Below, in pieces: positions 1 through 6,961 of a stretch of 20,381 nt of DNA. The notes beneath the pieces are model-generated. The model saw only the letters and a program-made list of their open reading frames with translations, was not told the origin of the DNA and ran no database searches. How positions within the stretch are numbered: position 1 is the stretch's first letter; each line of letters begins with the position of its first letter. This DNA comes from Lachnospiraceae bacterium. GTDB lineage: Bacteria > Bacillota > Clostridia > Lachnospirales > Lachnospiraceae. Location of the stretch: the NCBI GenBank assembly GCA_900772845.1, contig CAAGSD010000002.1:1-20381 (forward strand), written 5' to 3'. Both the position numbers and the translations under genes were made by a program.

Positions 1-2
1 AT

Positions 3-305
3 TTTGGAACAGGATATTCGAATCTTCATTGTATCCGTGATATGAATCCAAGTTACGTGAAAATGGATAGGGATTTTACTGCCAAGGCGATGAACAGTGC
101 CAGGGATTATGAATTATATAAAAATATCATCCCCATGGTACATAGTATTAACGTCAGGATATGCGCAGAAGGCATCGAGGAAAGAGAATGGCTTCTGAAA
201 ATGAAAGAAATGAAGGTTGATTATCTGCAGGGATATTATTTTGGCAGACCATGCGGAAAAGAACAGTTTCTACAACAATATGCCAGAGGCATCAACGTTA
301 AATAA
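3..305 (+). CDS. EAL-domain protein, C-terminal fragment (c-di-GMP phosphodiesterase type)
   Basis: This is the 3' end of a gene that begins before the window. The frame is open from base 3 and stops at TAA 303-305. The fragment starts FGTGYSNL, the loop of the EAL fold normally written DDFGTGYSSL, and continues with VKMDRDF (usual LKIDRSF), ICAEGIEE (usual VVAEGVET) and YLQGYYFGRP (usual QGYLFSRP). These are the last third of an EAL domain, the c-di-GMP-specific phosphodiesterase family. The N-terminal EAL motif and any sensory or GGDEF part lie outside, so activity cannot be judged. The protein ends directly after the domain, as is usual. It converges on the flavodoxin gene, with a hairpin terminator between them. 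Confidence 0.9.
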   Translation, partial: FGTGYSNLHCIRDMNPSYVKMDRDFTAKAMNSARDYELYKNIIPMVHSINVRICAEGIEEREWLLKMKEMKVDYLQGYYFGRPCGKEQFLQQYARGINVK

Positions 306-311
306 AGAGAG

Positions 312-347
312 TAAGGCAGACTCAGCTATGTGGGGCTGCCTTATTTT
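312..347. terminator. Bidirectional intrinsic terminator between convergent genes
   Basis: TAAGGCAG (312-319) pairs exactly with CTGCCTTA (336-343) around a 16-nt loop, with weak further pairing inside. On the + strand it is followed by TTTT (344-347). On the - strand the same stem is followed by CTCTCTTTATT. It lies 6 bp after the EAL stop and 13 bp beyond the flavodoxin stop, so it probably ends transcription from both sides. Confidence 0.7.
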
Positions 348-356
348 ATGGTCTTA

Positions 357-869
357 TCAGAAGGATGGATTCATAACCGCTTCTTTCAGTTTTTCCAGGT
401 CATTGGCATCAGGGTGAGACAATGCACAGTCAAAATTCTGGATCAATACATCAAGATTTGCCGGATGATCGGGAGCTTCCTTCATTTTCAAGTAGCGTTC
501 CCGGACAGACTGCGGCATTCTGCCCTGACACATATACTCTCCGACGATAACATTACTTGCATCAACGAACTGCTTAACCTGATTCAGGATTTTTCGGAAA
601 TAGATATCACTGCCACCAAAGCCTGCAGTTCCAAACAGAAAAATGTGTTTATTCTTTAACTGCGATAATAGCTGTAATGTCTTGGTATCTGCATTTCCCT
701 TATCGGTCCAAAATCCGATATAGAGCAGTTCGGAAGAAGGGATCACGGTGTCGGACACACCGAAATACTCACATTCCTCCTGTGGTAATGCCTCGTGGAT
801 CGCATCAGCCAGCATCCTGGTATTACCTGTTAAGCTGCTATAAACGATGGAATATTTTTTATTCTTCAT
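357..869 (-). CDS. Flavodoxin-family protein (Flavodoxin_3 type, BilS-like)
   Basis: A 170-residue cytoplasmic protein. The N-terminus YSIVYSSLTGNTRMLADAI is the beta-strand plus phosphate-binding loop of flavodoxins; T14-G15-N16-T17 would hold the FMN phosphate. GFWTDKGNAD and FLFGTAGFGGSDIYF are features I associate with the Flavodoxin_3 family, which includes BilS, the flavodoxin-like partner of the gut bilirubin reductase BilR. No BilR-like reductase is visible next to it, so a role in bilirubin reduction is only a suggestion; general electron transfer is equally possible. The start is ATG at 869-867, preceded on the - strand by AAAGGAGA with 9 nt spacing. It is monocistronic and is the only reverse-strand gene in the window. 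Confidence 0.85.
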   Translation of the reverse strand: MKNKKYSIVYSSLTGNTRMLADAIHEALPQEECEYFGVSDTVIPSSELLYIGFWTDKGNADTKTLQLLSQLKNKHIFLFGTAGFGGSDIYFRKILNQVKQFVDASNVIVGEYMCQGRMPQSVRERYLKMKEAPDHPANLDVLIQNFDCALSHPDANDLEKLKEAVMNPSF

Positions 870-903
870 ATCATGTTGTCTCCTTTCATAGGATCATGAA
901 ATT

Positions 904-909
904 ATTATA
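904..909 (-). promoter_or_regulatory. Possible -10 box for the flavodoxin gene
   Basis: On the - strand 909-904 reads TATAAT, a perfect -10 hexamer, 35 bp upstream of the flavodoxin start. The sequence 17 bp further upstream (TCCGAA) is a poor -35. The region is AT-rich, so chance is a real possibility. Confidence 0.35.
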
Positions 910-954
910 TCGCATTCCTATTTTAGTTCGGAAAGCATGATTTGTCGAATGAAT

Positions 955-982
955 TTTCCATAAACATTTTACGGGGTAAAAT
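955..982 (+). promoter_or_regulatory. Candidate sigma-A promoter for the GGDEF gene
   Basis: TTTCCA (955-960) and TAAAAT (977-982) are separated by 16 bp and match the -35 and -10 consensus at 4 and 5 of 6 positions. Transcription would start near 989, giving a leader of about 119 nt before the TTG start codon at 1108. It lies back to back with the flavodoxin promoter region. Confidence 0.4.
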
Positions 983-988
983 AGATAG

Positions 989-1102
989 TTACTTTTTTCA
1001 GCTACGTGTGATAAACTTGTTGATAAGTGGGTGAAAGATCATGGACAGAACCCCGATAAGGACATAAAAGCCGGGCTGTCCCGGTATCATTTAATGAGGT
1101 AG
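989..1102 (+). pseudogene. Possible C-terminal remnant of an unidentified gene
   Basis: A 37-codon frame without a start codon or ribosome binding site ends at TAG 1100-1102. It translates to a charged, protein-like stretch containing CDKLVDKWVKDHGQNPDKD, followed by a segment ending GLSRYHLMR. An in-frame stop at 986-988 closes it upstream. I do not recognise the family. It may be the decayed end of a former gene or only a lucky reading of a leader region; composition alone cannot decide. Confidence 0.2.
1055..1088 (+). promoter_or_regulatory. Structured leader with two competing helices before the GGDEF gene
   Basis: CCGGG (1071-1075) pairs with CCCGG (1080-1084) over a 4-nt loop. GGACA (1060-1064) can instead pair with TGTCC (1077-1081), which uses part of the same bases, and GATA (1055-1058) can pair with TATC (1085-1088) outside. 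The site is 8 to 20 nt before the GAGG ribosome binding site (1096-1099). No T-run follows, so it is not an ordinary terminator. I could not match it to a known riboswitch class. Confidence 0.25.
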
Positions 1103-1107
1103 AAAAG

Positions 1108-3255
1108 TTGACAGAAGCGAAATATACGATCCAGAAGTATAAAAGAATTTTATTTTATGTGGTGATATGTGTGCTGCTTGCGGCATTCCTTTTGGGACAA
1201 TATATTTACCCAAGTGAAAGGGACACGGTCACGGAGGAAAGCATTACTTATACGGGAACCTTTTACCGGGTGCTGGCAGACGGAACGGAAGAGGAGATTA
1301 AGATTCCGGGCAGGTGTGATGTGCCTGCCGGTGAACTTCTGGTCATCCGGTCAGTGCTTCCGCAGGATTATCATGAAAATACGCTTGCCATCAGATCCTC
1401 CATGGAGAATGTGCGTATTTACATCGGTGGGGAACTGAGGACGGTGTATGATACGGAGAATACCAGACCCTTTGGGAAAAATTCTGCCAGCCGGTATGTA
1501 TTCTGCGAGACATCCGGTGAGGATGCGGGACAGGAAGTGCGGATAGAGCTGCAATGCTTTACGAAAAAGTATTCAGGTGTTGTCAACAAGGTATATTGCG
1601 GGGATAAATCAGATATCTGGGCATATATGTTCCACTGCTATTTTATGGTAACTCTGATCGCCTGCGCCATGCTGTTTGCCGGGCTGGTCGTGCTGATCAT
1701 CAGTCTGGTGCTTGATATTATATATAAGACGAGATTTGATCTGGAGTATCTGGGATGGTGCATGATCCTGGGAGCAGTGTGGATGCTGGGAGAATCGAAG
1801 CTGCGCCAGCTGTTTATTTCCAATGCTTCTATTCTGTCGAATATGTGCTTCTTCGTTGTGATGCTCTGCCCGGTTCCGATCATGTTCTATATTGACAGTG
1901 TGCAGCAGGGAAGGTACCGGAAGGCCTATCATGTGGCTGAGTGTATCACCTGTATGAATTTTGTACTATGCACGGCCTTACAGTTACTGAATATTGCAGA
2001 TTTTATCTCGACAATGTTCTTGTCCCATCTGGTGATCGCAGGAACGTTCCTGACAATATTTATCACCATTTGCCGGGATCTCATCAAGGGAACGGCGAAA
2101 CATTACAAGCTTCCGCTGATCGGACTGGTAGCTGCCATGATCGCAGTCATGCTGGAGGTGACAGCGGTGTATCGAGTGGTGTCACTGTCCGGGATCTTTA
2201 TCGCAACCGGACTGGTGGTCCTGCTGGTCGTTACGCTGATCCATACAATGGATCGCATCCGCGAGCTGGAGTTGGCCAGACAGAGAGAGGCCAGGGAAAG
2301 CCTGGATTATCTGACTGGTCTTCCCATGCGTCATAAGGGTGAGGCACTGATCCTTGAGAAAATGCAGAAGCAGGATGGCTGTCTGGGATTTGTCGATATG
2401 GACAATCTGAAGAAGATCAACGATGTCTATGGGCATAAGGCGGGGGATCGTGCTCTCAGGCTGGTAGGTGCAATGCTCACAGAGTGCATGGAGAACGCAG
2501 TGGTCTGCCGGCTGGGAGGAGATGAGTTCCTGTTCTATCTGCCGGAGGCATCAGAAGAAGAGATGAACATGCGGATGAGAAAGCTGTTTGACAGCTTTGG
2601 TGCGGCAAAAAATGTCACGGCGGAGACTTCACCGGCATCCTTGTCCTGTGGTCTGTGTATGTGCAGACAGGGAGGAAACTTTGAAGAATATTATATAAAA
2701 GCGGATAAGGCATTGTATTATGTCAAACAGAACGGTAAGAACAGTTACCGGTTTTATGAGGAGCTGGAGGAACAGCAGCCGGATGCACAGGCCAGAAAAA
2801 ATGATCTGGAGGTAATCGCCGGAGCATTGTTGGAGAGCGGAAGCTATACAGGAGCATTAGATCTTGACTATCGTGAGTTCGCCAGACTGTATCAATATGT
2901 AAGCAGCCTGGGAGAACGATACCGGCACCGCTGTTATCTGGTACTGGTCACAATGGTTGCAAAATCAGACCGGACGATGTACATTGATCATATCGATAAA
3001 GCAATGGAGTGCATGGAGAAAGCAATCCGGCAGAATATCCGGAAGAACGATATATGCACCCGATACAGCTCTCTCCAGCACCTGATCATACTGGTGGAAG
3101 CAGAAGAATCGTATATCCCGGATATTTTACAGCGGATATTCATGAATTATTATGATGCCTACGACAGGAATGATTTTCTTCCCCGGTATGAGTACAGGAA
3201 GATGACACAGGCATCAGATGGAATCTCTTGCGATACTGGCTGCTTCGTTCCTTAA
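1108..3255 (+). CDS. Membrane GGDEF protein (diguanylate cyclase) with degenerate second cyclase-like domain
   Basis: A 715-residue protein starting at TTG 1108 with GAGG 8 nt upstream; no ATG fits. A membrane helix (about 14-33) leads into an extracytoplasmic region (34-170). About six or seven hydrophobic helices follow (172-378), an arrangement like 7TMR-DISM sensor proteins. The cytoplasmic GGDEF domain (about 398-556) begins SLDYLTGLP, carries FVDMDNLKKINDVYGHKAGD, and has an intact GGDEF at 470-474, so it should make c-di-GMP from GTP. The RxxD inhibitory site normally just before GGDEF is absent (MENA there). The last 140 residues contain MECMEKAIRQNIRKNDICTR and YSSLQHLIILV, which resemble the IR..LR.GD...RYSSSQFLVLL pattern of a catalytically dead cyclase-like domain. 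The nearby EAL end suggests a c-di-GMP signalling neighbourhood. Confidence 0.88.
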   Translation: MTEAKYTIQKYKRILFYVVICVLLAAFLLGQYIYPSERDTVTEESITYTGTFYRVLADGTEEEIKIPGRCDVPAGELLVIRSVLPQDYHENTLAIRSSMENVRIYIGGELRTVYDTENTRPFGKNSASRYVFCETSGEDAGQEVRIELQCFTKKYSGVVNKVYCGDKSDIWAYMFHCYFMVTLIACAMLFAGLVVLIISLVLDIIYKTRFDLEYLGWCMILGAVWMLGESKLRQLFISNASILSNMCFFVVMLCPVPIMFYIDSVQQGRYRKAYHVAECITCMNFVLCTALQLLNIADFISTMFLSHLVIAGTFLTIFITICRDLIKGTAKHYKLPLIGLVAAMIAVMLEVTAVYRVVSLSGIFIATGLVVLLVVTLIHTMDRIRELELARQREARESLDYLTGLPMRHKGEALILEKMQKQDGCLGFVDMDNLKKINDVYGHKAGDRALRLVGAMLTECMENAVVCRLGGDEFLFYLPEASEEEMNMRMRKLFDSFGAAKNVTAETSPASLSCGLCMCRQGGNFEEYYIKADKALYYVKQNGKNSYRFYEELEEQQPDAQARKNDLEVIAGALLESGSYTGALDLDYREFARLYQYVSSLGERYRHRCYLVLVTMVAKSDRTMYIDHIDKAMECMEKAIRQNIRKNDICTRYSSLQHLIILVEAEESYIPDILQRIFMNYYDAYDRNDFLPRYEYRKMTQASDGISCDTGCFVP

Positions 3256-3284
3256 TTGACAAAGTCCTGTAAAATAGGTAACCT
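3256..3284 (+). promoter_or_regulatory. Candidate promoter for the AAA/PDDEXK gene
   Basis: TTGACA (3256-3261) is a perfect -35 box starting 1 bp after the GGDEF stop codon. At 17 bp spacing stands TAACCT (3279-3284), a weak -10 with 3 of 6 matches. The gene could also be read through from the GGDEF gene, since no terminator separates them. Confidence 0.4.
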
Positions 3285-3318
3285 ATATTTGTAAAATGAT
3301 ACGTGGAGGTATCGCATT

Positions 3319-5022
3319 ATGGCTGAAATGAATCCAGGACAAATACAGGAGTGTGAACAGAAGCTTCCTCTGCCTATAGGTGTGTCTAATTATAGTCTTG
3401 CAGCTTCAGAGTACTATTACATCGACAAGACGATGATGATAAAAGACTTTATTGATGAACGCCCCATGGTAACACTTTTCACCCGCCCCCGGCGTTTTGG
3501 CAAGACACTCAATATGGATATGCTGCGTACTTATTTTGAAAGAAGTGATAGAGATACTTCTGTGTATTTCCGGGATAAAAAAATATGGTCCTGTGGACAA
3601 AAGTATAGAGACTACCAGGGCAGATATCCGGTGATCTTTCTGACTTTCAAGGACGTGAAGTTTGACACATGGGAAGAGACCTTTGCGGCACTTCGTGACA
3701 TTTTTGCAAAAGAGGCACAGCGGCATAAAGAGTTACAGAGCAGTGAAAAATGTGACGGATACAGCAGAAAAGTCTATGAAAGGCTGGCCAACGGCAGTGC
3801 AACAGAAGTGGAATTATCTTCGGCACTCCTTGATCTGTCTGCAATGCTTCACAGCCATTATGATGTTGCGCCGGTTATTATCATTGATGAGTATGATACT
3901 CCGATTCAACAAGGGCACAGTGAGGACTATTACGATAAGATTATCCGGTTTATGCGGAATCTTTTTTCCGGAGGTTTTAAGGACAACAGTCATCTGTCAT
4001 TTGGGTTTCTCACCGGCATTTTACGAGTAGCCAAAGAGAGTATTTTTAGTGGAATGAACAATCTGTCTATTAATTCTGTGCTGGACAACAAATACAGCAC
4101 TTACTTTGGGTTTACGGCAGACGAGGTCCGGGAGATGGCAGCATATTACGGTGCGGCTGATAAATACGACGAAATATGTCAGTGGTATGATGGCTATCTC
4201 TTTGGAAAGACAGAAATTTTCAATCCCTGGTCTGTGGTCAGTTATTTCAGCAATAAATGTGAACCGAGACCCTTCTGGGTATCTACGGGAAGTAATGATG
4301 TCATTGGTGAAGTACTTGCAGTGGCAGACAATGAGATATATGACCGCCTCACTTCTCTGGTCAATGGTGAAACGTTTACCACATTTATTGATACGGATGT
4401 GATCTATCCACAGATCAAAAGCAATCCATCGACTATTTATAGCTTTCTGCTTATGACTGGATATTTAAAAGTGTTGAATACAACCCTTTCTTTCAATGGG
4501 GATTTCCTATGTGAGGTTGCGTTGCCAAATCGTGAGATTTCTCTGGTATATAACAAAGAGATTCTGCAGCGGATGGAAAACATAATTCCACAGGCCACAG
4601 CCATTTCGATTCGGGAGGCCGCTTTTTCGGGTGATCATAAACGGCTGAAATCGCAGCTCCAAATGATGCTGACGCAGTCGGTAAGTTTTTTTGATACCAC
4701 CGGAGAGAATTTTTATCATGGATTTATGCTGGGACTGTGCGCATTGATGAGTGGAACTTTTGTGACTTCTAACAGGGAGTCCGGTGATGGACGGTATGAT
4801 ATTCAGTTAAAACCTATCCGCAAGGGGCTGCCGGGGATACTGATCGAACTGAAAGCCGGAAAAAACTGCAGTGATGAAGAATTGAAAAATATGTCCGAGG
4901 CCGCATTGAAGCAGATTACGGATAAAAAATATGATACAGAGATGAAGAATGCCGGGATTCAGACAATCTATAAGTATGGAGTGGCTTTCAGTGGGAAAAA
5001 CGTGGAGGTAGCGGTCGAATAG
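3319..5022 (+). CDS. AAA-ATPase_like / PD-(D/E)XK nuclease-fold protein
   Basis: A 567-residue cytoplasmic protein of the AAA-ATPase_like (PF09820) plus PDDEXK_9 (PF08011) architecture. The N-terminus LPIGVSNYSLAASEYYYIDKT is typical of the family. The Walker A-like loop is RPRRFGKTLNM with K62, and the Walker B is VIIIDEYD with D190 and E191. The C-terminal nuclease-like core keeps D494 (RYDIQL) and the E510-L-K512 signature (ILIELK), so the putative active site is complete. The family is abundant, often in many copies, in gut Clostridia and Bacteroidetes. Its role is not established; defence, mobile-element and DNA-processing functions have been proposed. The start is ATG 3319 with GGAGG 9 nt upstream. 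A strong terminator follows, so it is independent of the kinase gene. Confidence 0.9.
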   Translation: MAEMNPGQIQECEQKLPLPIGVSNYSLAASEYYYIDKTMMIKDFIDERPMVTLFTRPRRFGKTLNMDMLRTYFERSDRDTSVYFRDKKIWSCGQKYRDYQGRYPVIFLTFKDVKFDTWEETFAALRDIFAKEAQRHKELQSSEKCDGYSRKVYERLANGSATEVELSSALLDLSAMLHSHYDVAPVIIIDEYDTPIQQGHSEDYYDKIIRFMRNLFSGGFKDNSHLSFGFLTGILRVAKESIFSGMNNLSINSVLDNKYSTYFGFTADEVREMAAYYGAADKYDEICQWYDGYLFGKTEIFNPWSVVSYFSNKCEPRPFWVSTGSNDVIGEVLAVADNEIYDRLTSLVNGETFTTFIDTDVIYPQIKSNPSTIYSFLLMTGYLKVLNTTLSFNGDFLCEVALPNREISLVYNKEILQRMENIIPQATAISIREAAFSGDHKRLKSQLQMMLTQSVSFFDTTGENFYHGFMLGLCALMSGTFVTSNRESGDGRYDIQLKPIRKGLPGILIELKAGKNCSDEELKNMSEAALKQITDKKYDTEMKNAGIQTIYKYGVAFSGKNVEVAVE

Positions 5023-5073
5023 GAAACGGAGCTGACTACAGCAAATAACAAAACCGGAAGAATGATCCAAGAA

Positions 5074-5103
5074 AGGGTGCCAGATAAGCAGGCATCCTTT
5101 TTC
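5074..5103 (+). terminator. Strong intrinsic terminator
   Basis: AGGGTGCC (5074-5081) pairs with GGCATCCT (5091-5098), eight pairs with one G-U, around a 9-nt loop, followed by TTTTTCT. It ends the AAA/PDDEXK transcript and isolates the two-component operon downstream. Confidence 0.85.
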
Positions 5104-5105
5104 TA

Positions 5106-5134
5106 TTGCTTTCGGAGGCTGTGATGGTTACAAT
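5106..5134 (+). promoter_or_regulatory. Candidate promoter of the two-component operon
   Basis: TTGCTT (5106-5111) and TACAAT (5129-5134) are spaced by exactly 17 bp, with a good -10 (5 of 6) and a fair -35 (3 of 6). The predicted start near 5141 gives a short leader before the kinase ATG at 5169. It sits directly after the terminator, as expected for a new transcription unit. Confidence 0.45.
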
Positions 5135-5168
5135 AATGTCATATAACAGCAGATAAGGGGAAGGTCAA

Positions 5169-6947
5169 ATGTGGAATAAAGTATGGGGTAAAACTCTGCG
5201 CAGCCAGATGATCAGATATAATATCCTGATCATTTGTATTATTGATATCTTTATCAATGTGTGTGCATATATGTCTTCCAGCCGCAAGATCATGGAAGTG
5301 GCACATACTTCACTGGAACATCATGTAGAAAGCATCAGCAATCAATATCAGATGGCTTATCATGAGATGCTGAACATTACATTGAATTGTACAGAGCGGG
5401 AGGTAGTCAACCTGGATACGCTGAATGGGATGAACACCTCTAAGACAAAACATCGCGGCCTGGAATATGCACAGATCATCCGGGATTATTGTTCTATAAC
5501 GGAATATGGAAAATATATCTCCAAGCTCATCATATTTGATAACAGGGGGAATATGGTACAGGCAGGATCGCTGTTTGGCAGCAATGATGATATGGAGCGT
5601 GTCAGTACAGTAGACTGGCTGGAAGAAGAATGCGAGAAGCCGATGGAGATGTATCGCCTGCAGCTGGTGGAAGCTCCTTTTTTCCAACAGGATGGGAAAA
5701 TTCTGCCGATCGCACGGAAGATCAGCCGGCATCAGAATACATCCAGTGTATATACGGTGTTATGTCTCTCAGCCTCCCTGTTTCGGGATGTTTTACAGGA
5801 GAATGATTCCGAACATGAAATTCTGGTGGCTACAGGCAGTGGGCAGAAAATAGCATCTGTCGGGGAGCTGGCAGAGGATGCGGCAGAGAATGATGCTCTG
5901 ATAACAGAAATATTGAATAAAGGCATAGACAAAGGCATTGAAACAATGAAGGTACATGGAAAGAAATGTCTTGTGGCTTACGAGATCTATGCTCCCAGTG
6001 GAATTTTGGTCTGTGAGATCATGCCATTGGATGAATTACTGAATGACAGGCTGATATTGATAGAGACGGTAGGGATCATGTTTTTTGCCAGTCTGTTTTT
6101 CGGCATTGTGCTGTCTCTGCTGATCACGAAAAGGCTGCAGAGACCCATTGACCGGTTAGTATCGCATATCGGTGAGATAGCGGAAGGAAATTTTGAACGC
6201 AATCCTGAGATTGAAGGTGAGGATGAGATCGGCCGGGTAGGCAGGATCATCAATGACATGTCGGAACAGATGGATTCCTTGATGACGGAACAGCTGCGGA
6301 CAGAAAAAGAAAAAAGTGATCTGGAATTGAAAATGCTTCAGGCGCAGATCAATCCCCACTTTTTATATAATACGCTGGACTCTATCCGTTGGATCGCTGT
6401 GATCCAGAAGAACAGCGGCATTGTGAAAATGGTTACGGCATTATCGGGACTTCTGAAAAATATGGCAAAGGGCTTTAACGAAAAGGTAACGCTGCAGAAG
6501 GAACTGGAATTTCTGAATGACTATGTAACCATTGAAAAGGTAAAATATGTAGAATTGTTTGATCTGAAGATCGAGGTAGAGGATGAAAGGCTGTATGACG
6601 CCCTGATCATAAAGCTTACTCTGCAGCCTTTGGTGGAAAATGCTATTTTCAATGGGATCGAACCGGCAGGCAAACCGGGAGAGATCAGAATTCATGTATC
6701 GCAGGAAAACGATCTGCTGAGAATTTCGGTATGGGATAATGGTGTGGGAATTCCCGAAGAAAAGCTGGCTACCATACTGGAGCATACGGAGAAGGTAAAG
6801 GGAACTGCCATGAGTGGCATAGGCTTACCCAATGTAGACCGCCGGATCAAACTGAACTATGGGGAACAATATGGCGTCAAGATCAGGAGCAGGCTGGGAG
6901 AGTATACAGAAATAGTAGTGGAGATGCCGCTGGAATACGCCAGGTGA
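5169..6947 (+). CDS. YesM-type sensor histidine kinase
   Basis: A 592-residue membrane kinase. TM1 is about residues 17-37, followed by an extracytoplasmic ligand-binding region of Cache type (about 38-294), TM2 (296-319) and a HAMP linker (320-372). The His_kinase domain has LKMLQAQINPHFLYNTLD with phosphoacceptor H397. The HATPase domain has the N box LVENAIFNGIEP with N491, the DNGVGIP loop at 523-529, and GIGLPNV. This is the LytS/YesM subclass, which usually pairs with REC-AraC regulators and controls carbohydrate uptake. The start is ATG 5169 with AAGGGGAAGG just upstream. The response regulator start lies 14 bp after the stop. The ligand is unknown; position suggests a sugar or the adjacent binding protein. 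Confidence 0.92.
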   Translation: MWNKVWGKTLRSQMIRYNILIICIIDIFINVCAYMSSSRKIMEVAHTSLEHHVESISNQYQMAYHEMLNITLNCTEREVVNLDTLNGMNTSKTKHRGLEYAQIIRDYCSITEYGKYISKLIIFDNRGNMVQAGSLFGSNDDMERVSTVDWLEEECEKPMEMYRLQLVEAPFFQQDGKILPIARKISRHQNTSSVYTVLCLSASLFRDVLQENDSEHEILVATGSGQKIASVGELAEDAAENDALITEILNKGIDKGIETMKVHGKKCLVAYEIYAPSGILVCEIMPLDELLNDRLILIETVGIMFFASLFFGIVLSLLITKRLQRPIDRLVSHIGEIAEGNFERNPEIEGEDEIGRVGRIINDMSEQMDSLMTEQLRTEKEKSDLELKMLQAQINPHFLYNTLDSIRWIAVIQKNSGIVKMVTALSGLLKNMAKGFNEKVTLQKELEFLNDYVTIEKVKYVELFDLKIEVEDERLYDALIIKLTLQPLVENAIFNGIEPAGKPGEIRIHVSQENDLLRISVWDNGVGIPEEKLATILEHTEKVKGTAMSGIGLPNVDRRIKLNYGEQYGVKIRSRLGEYTEIVVEMPLEYAR

Positions 6948-6961
6948 TGAGGAGAGAGAGT

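Noticed and set aside
1020..1090. c-di-GMP (GEMM) riboswitch in the GGDEF leader
   Set aside because: AAAGCC followed by GGG recalls part of the motif, but the CACGCACAGGGCAAACC core and the tetraloop-receptor arrangement are missing.
1108..1136. TTGACA at 1108-1113 as a -35 promoter box
   Set aside because: The position 17 bp downstream reads CCAGAA, not a -10. The TTG is better explained as the start codon of the GGDEF gene.
6944..6961. GTG start at 6944 for the response regulator
   Set aside because: It overlaps the kinase stop codon and has no ribosome binding site. ATG 6962 has AGGAG at good spacing and begins directly with the REC domain.
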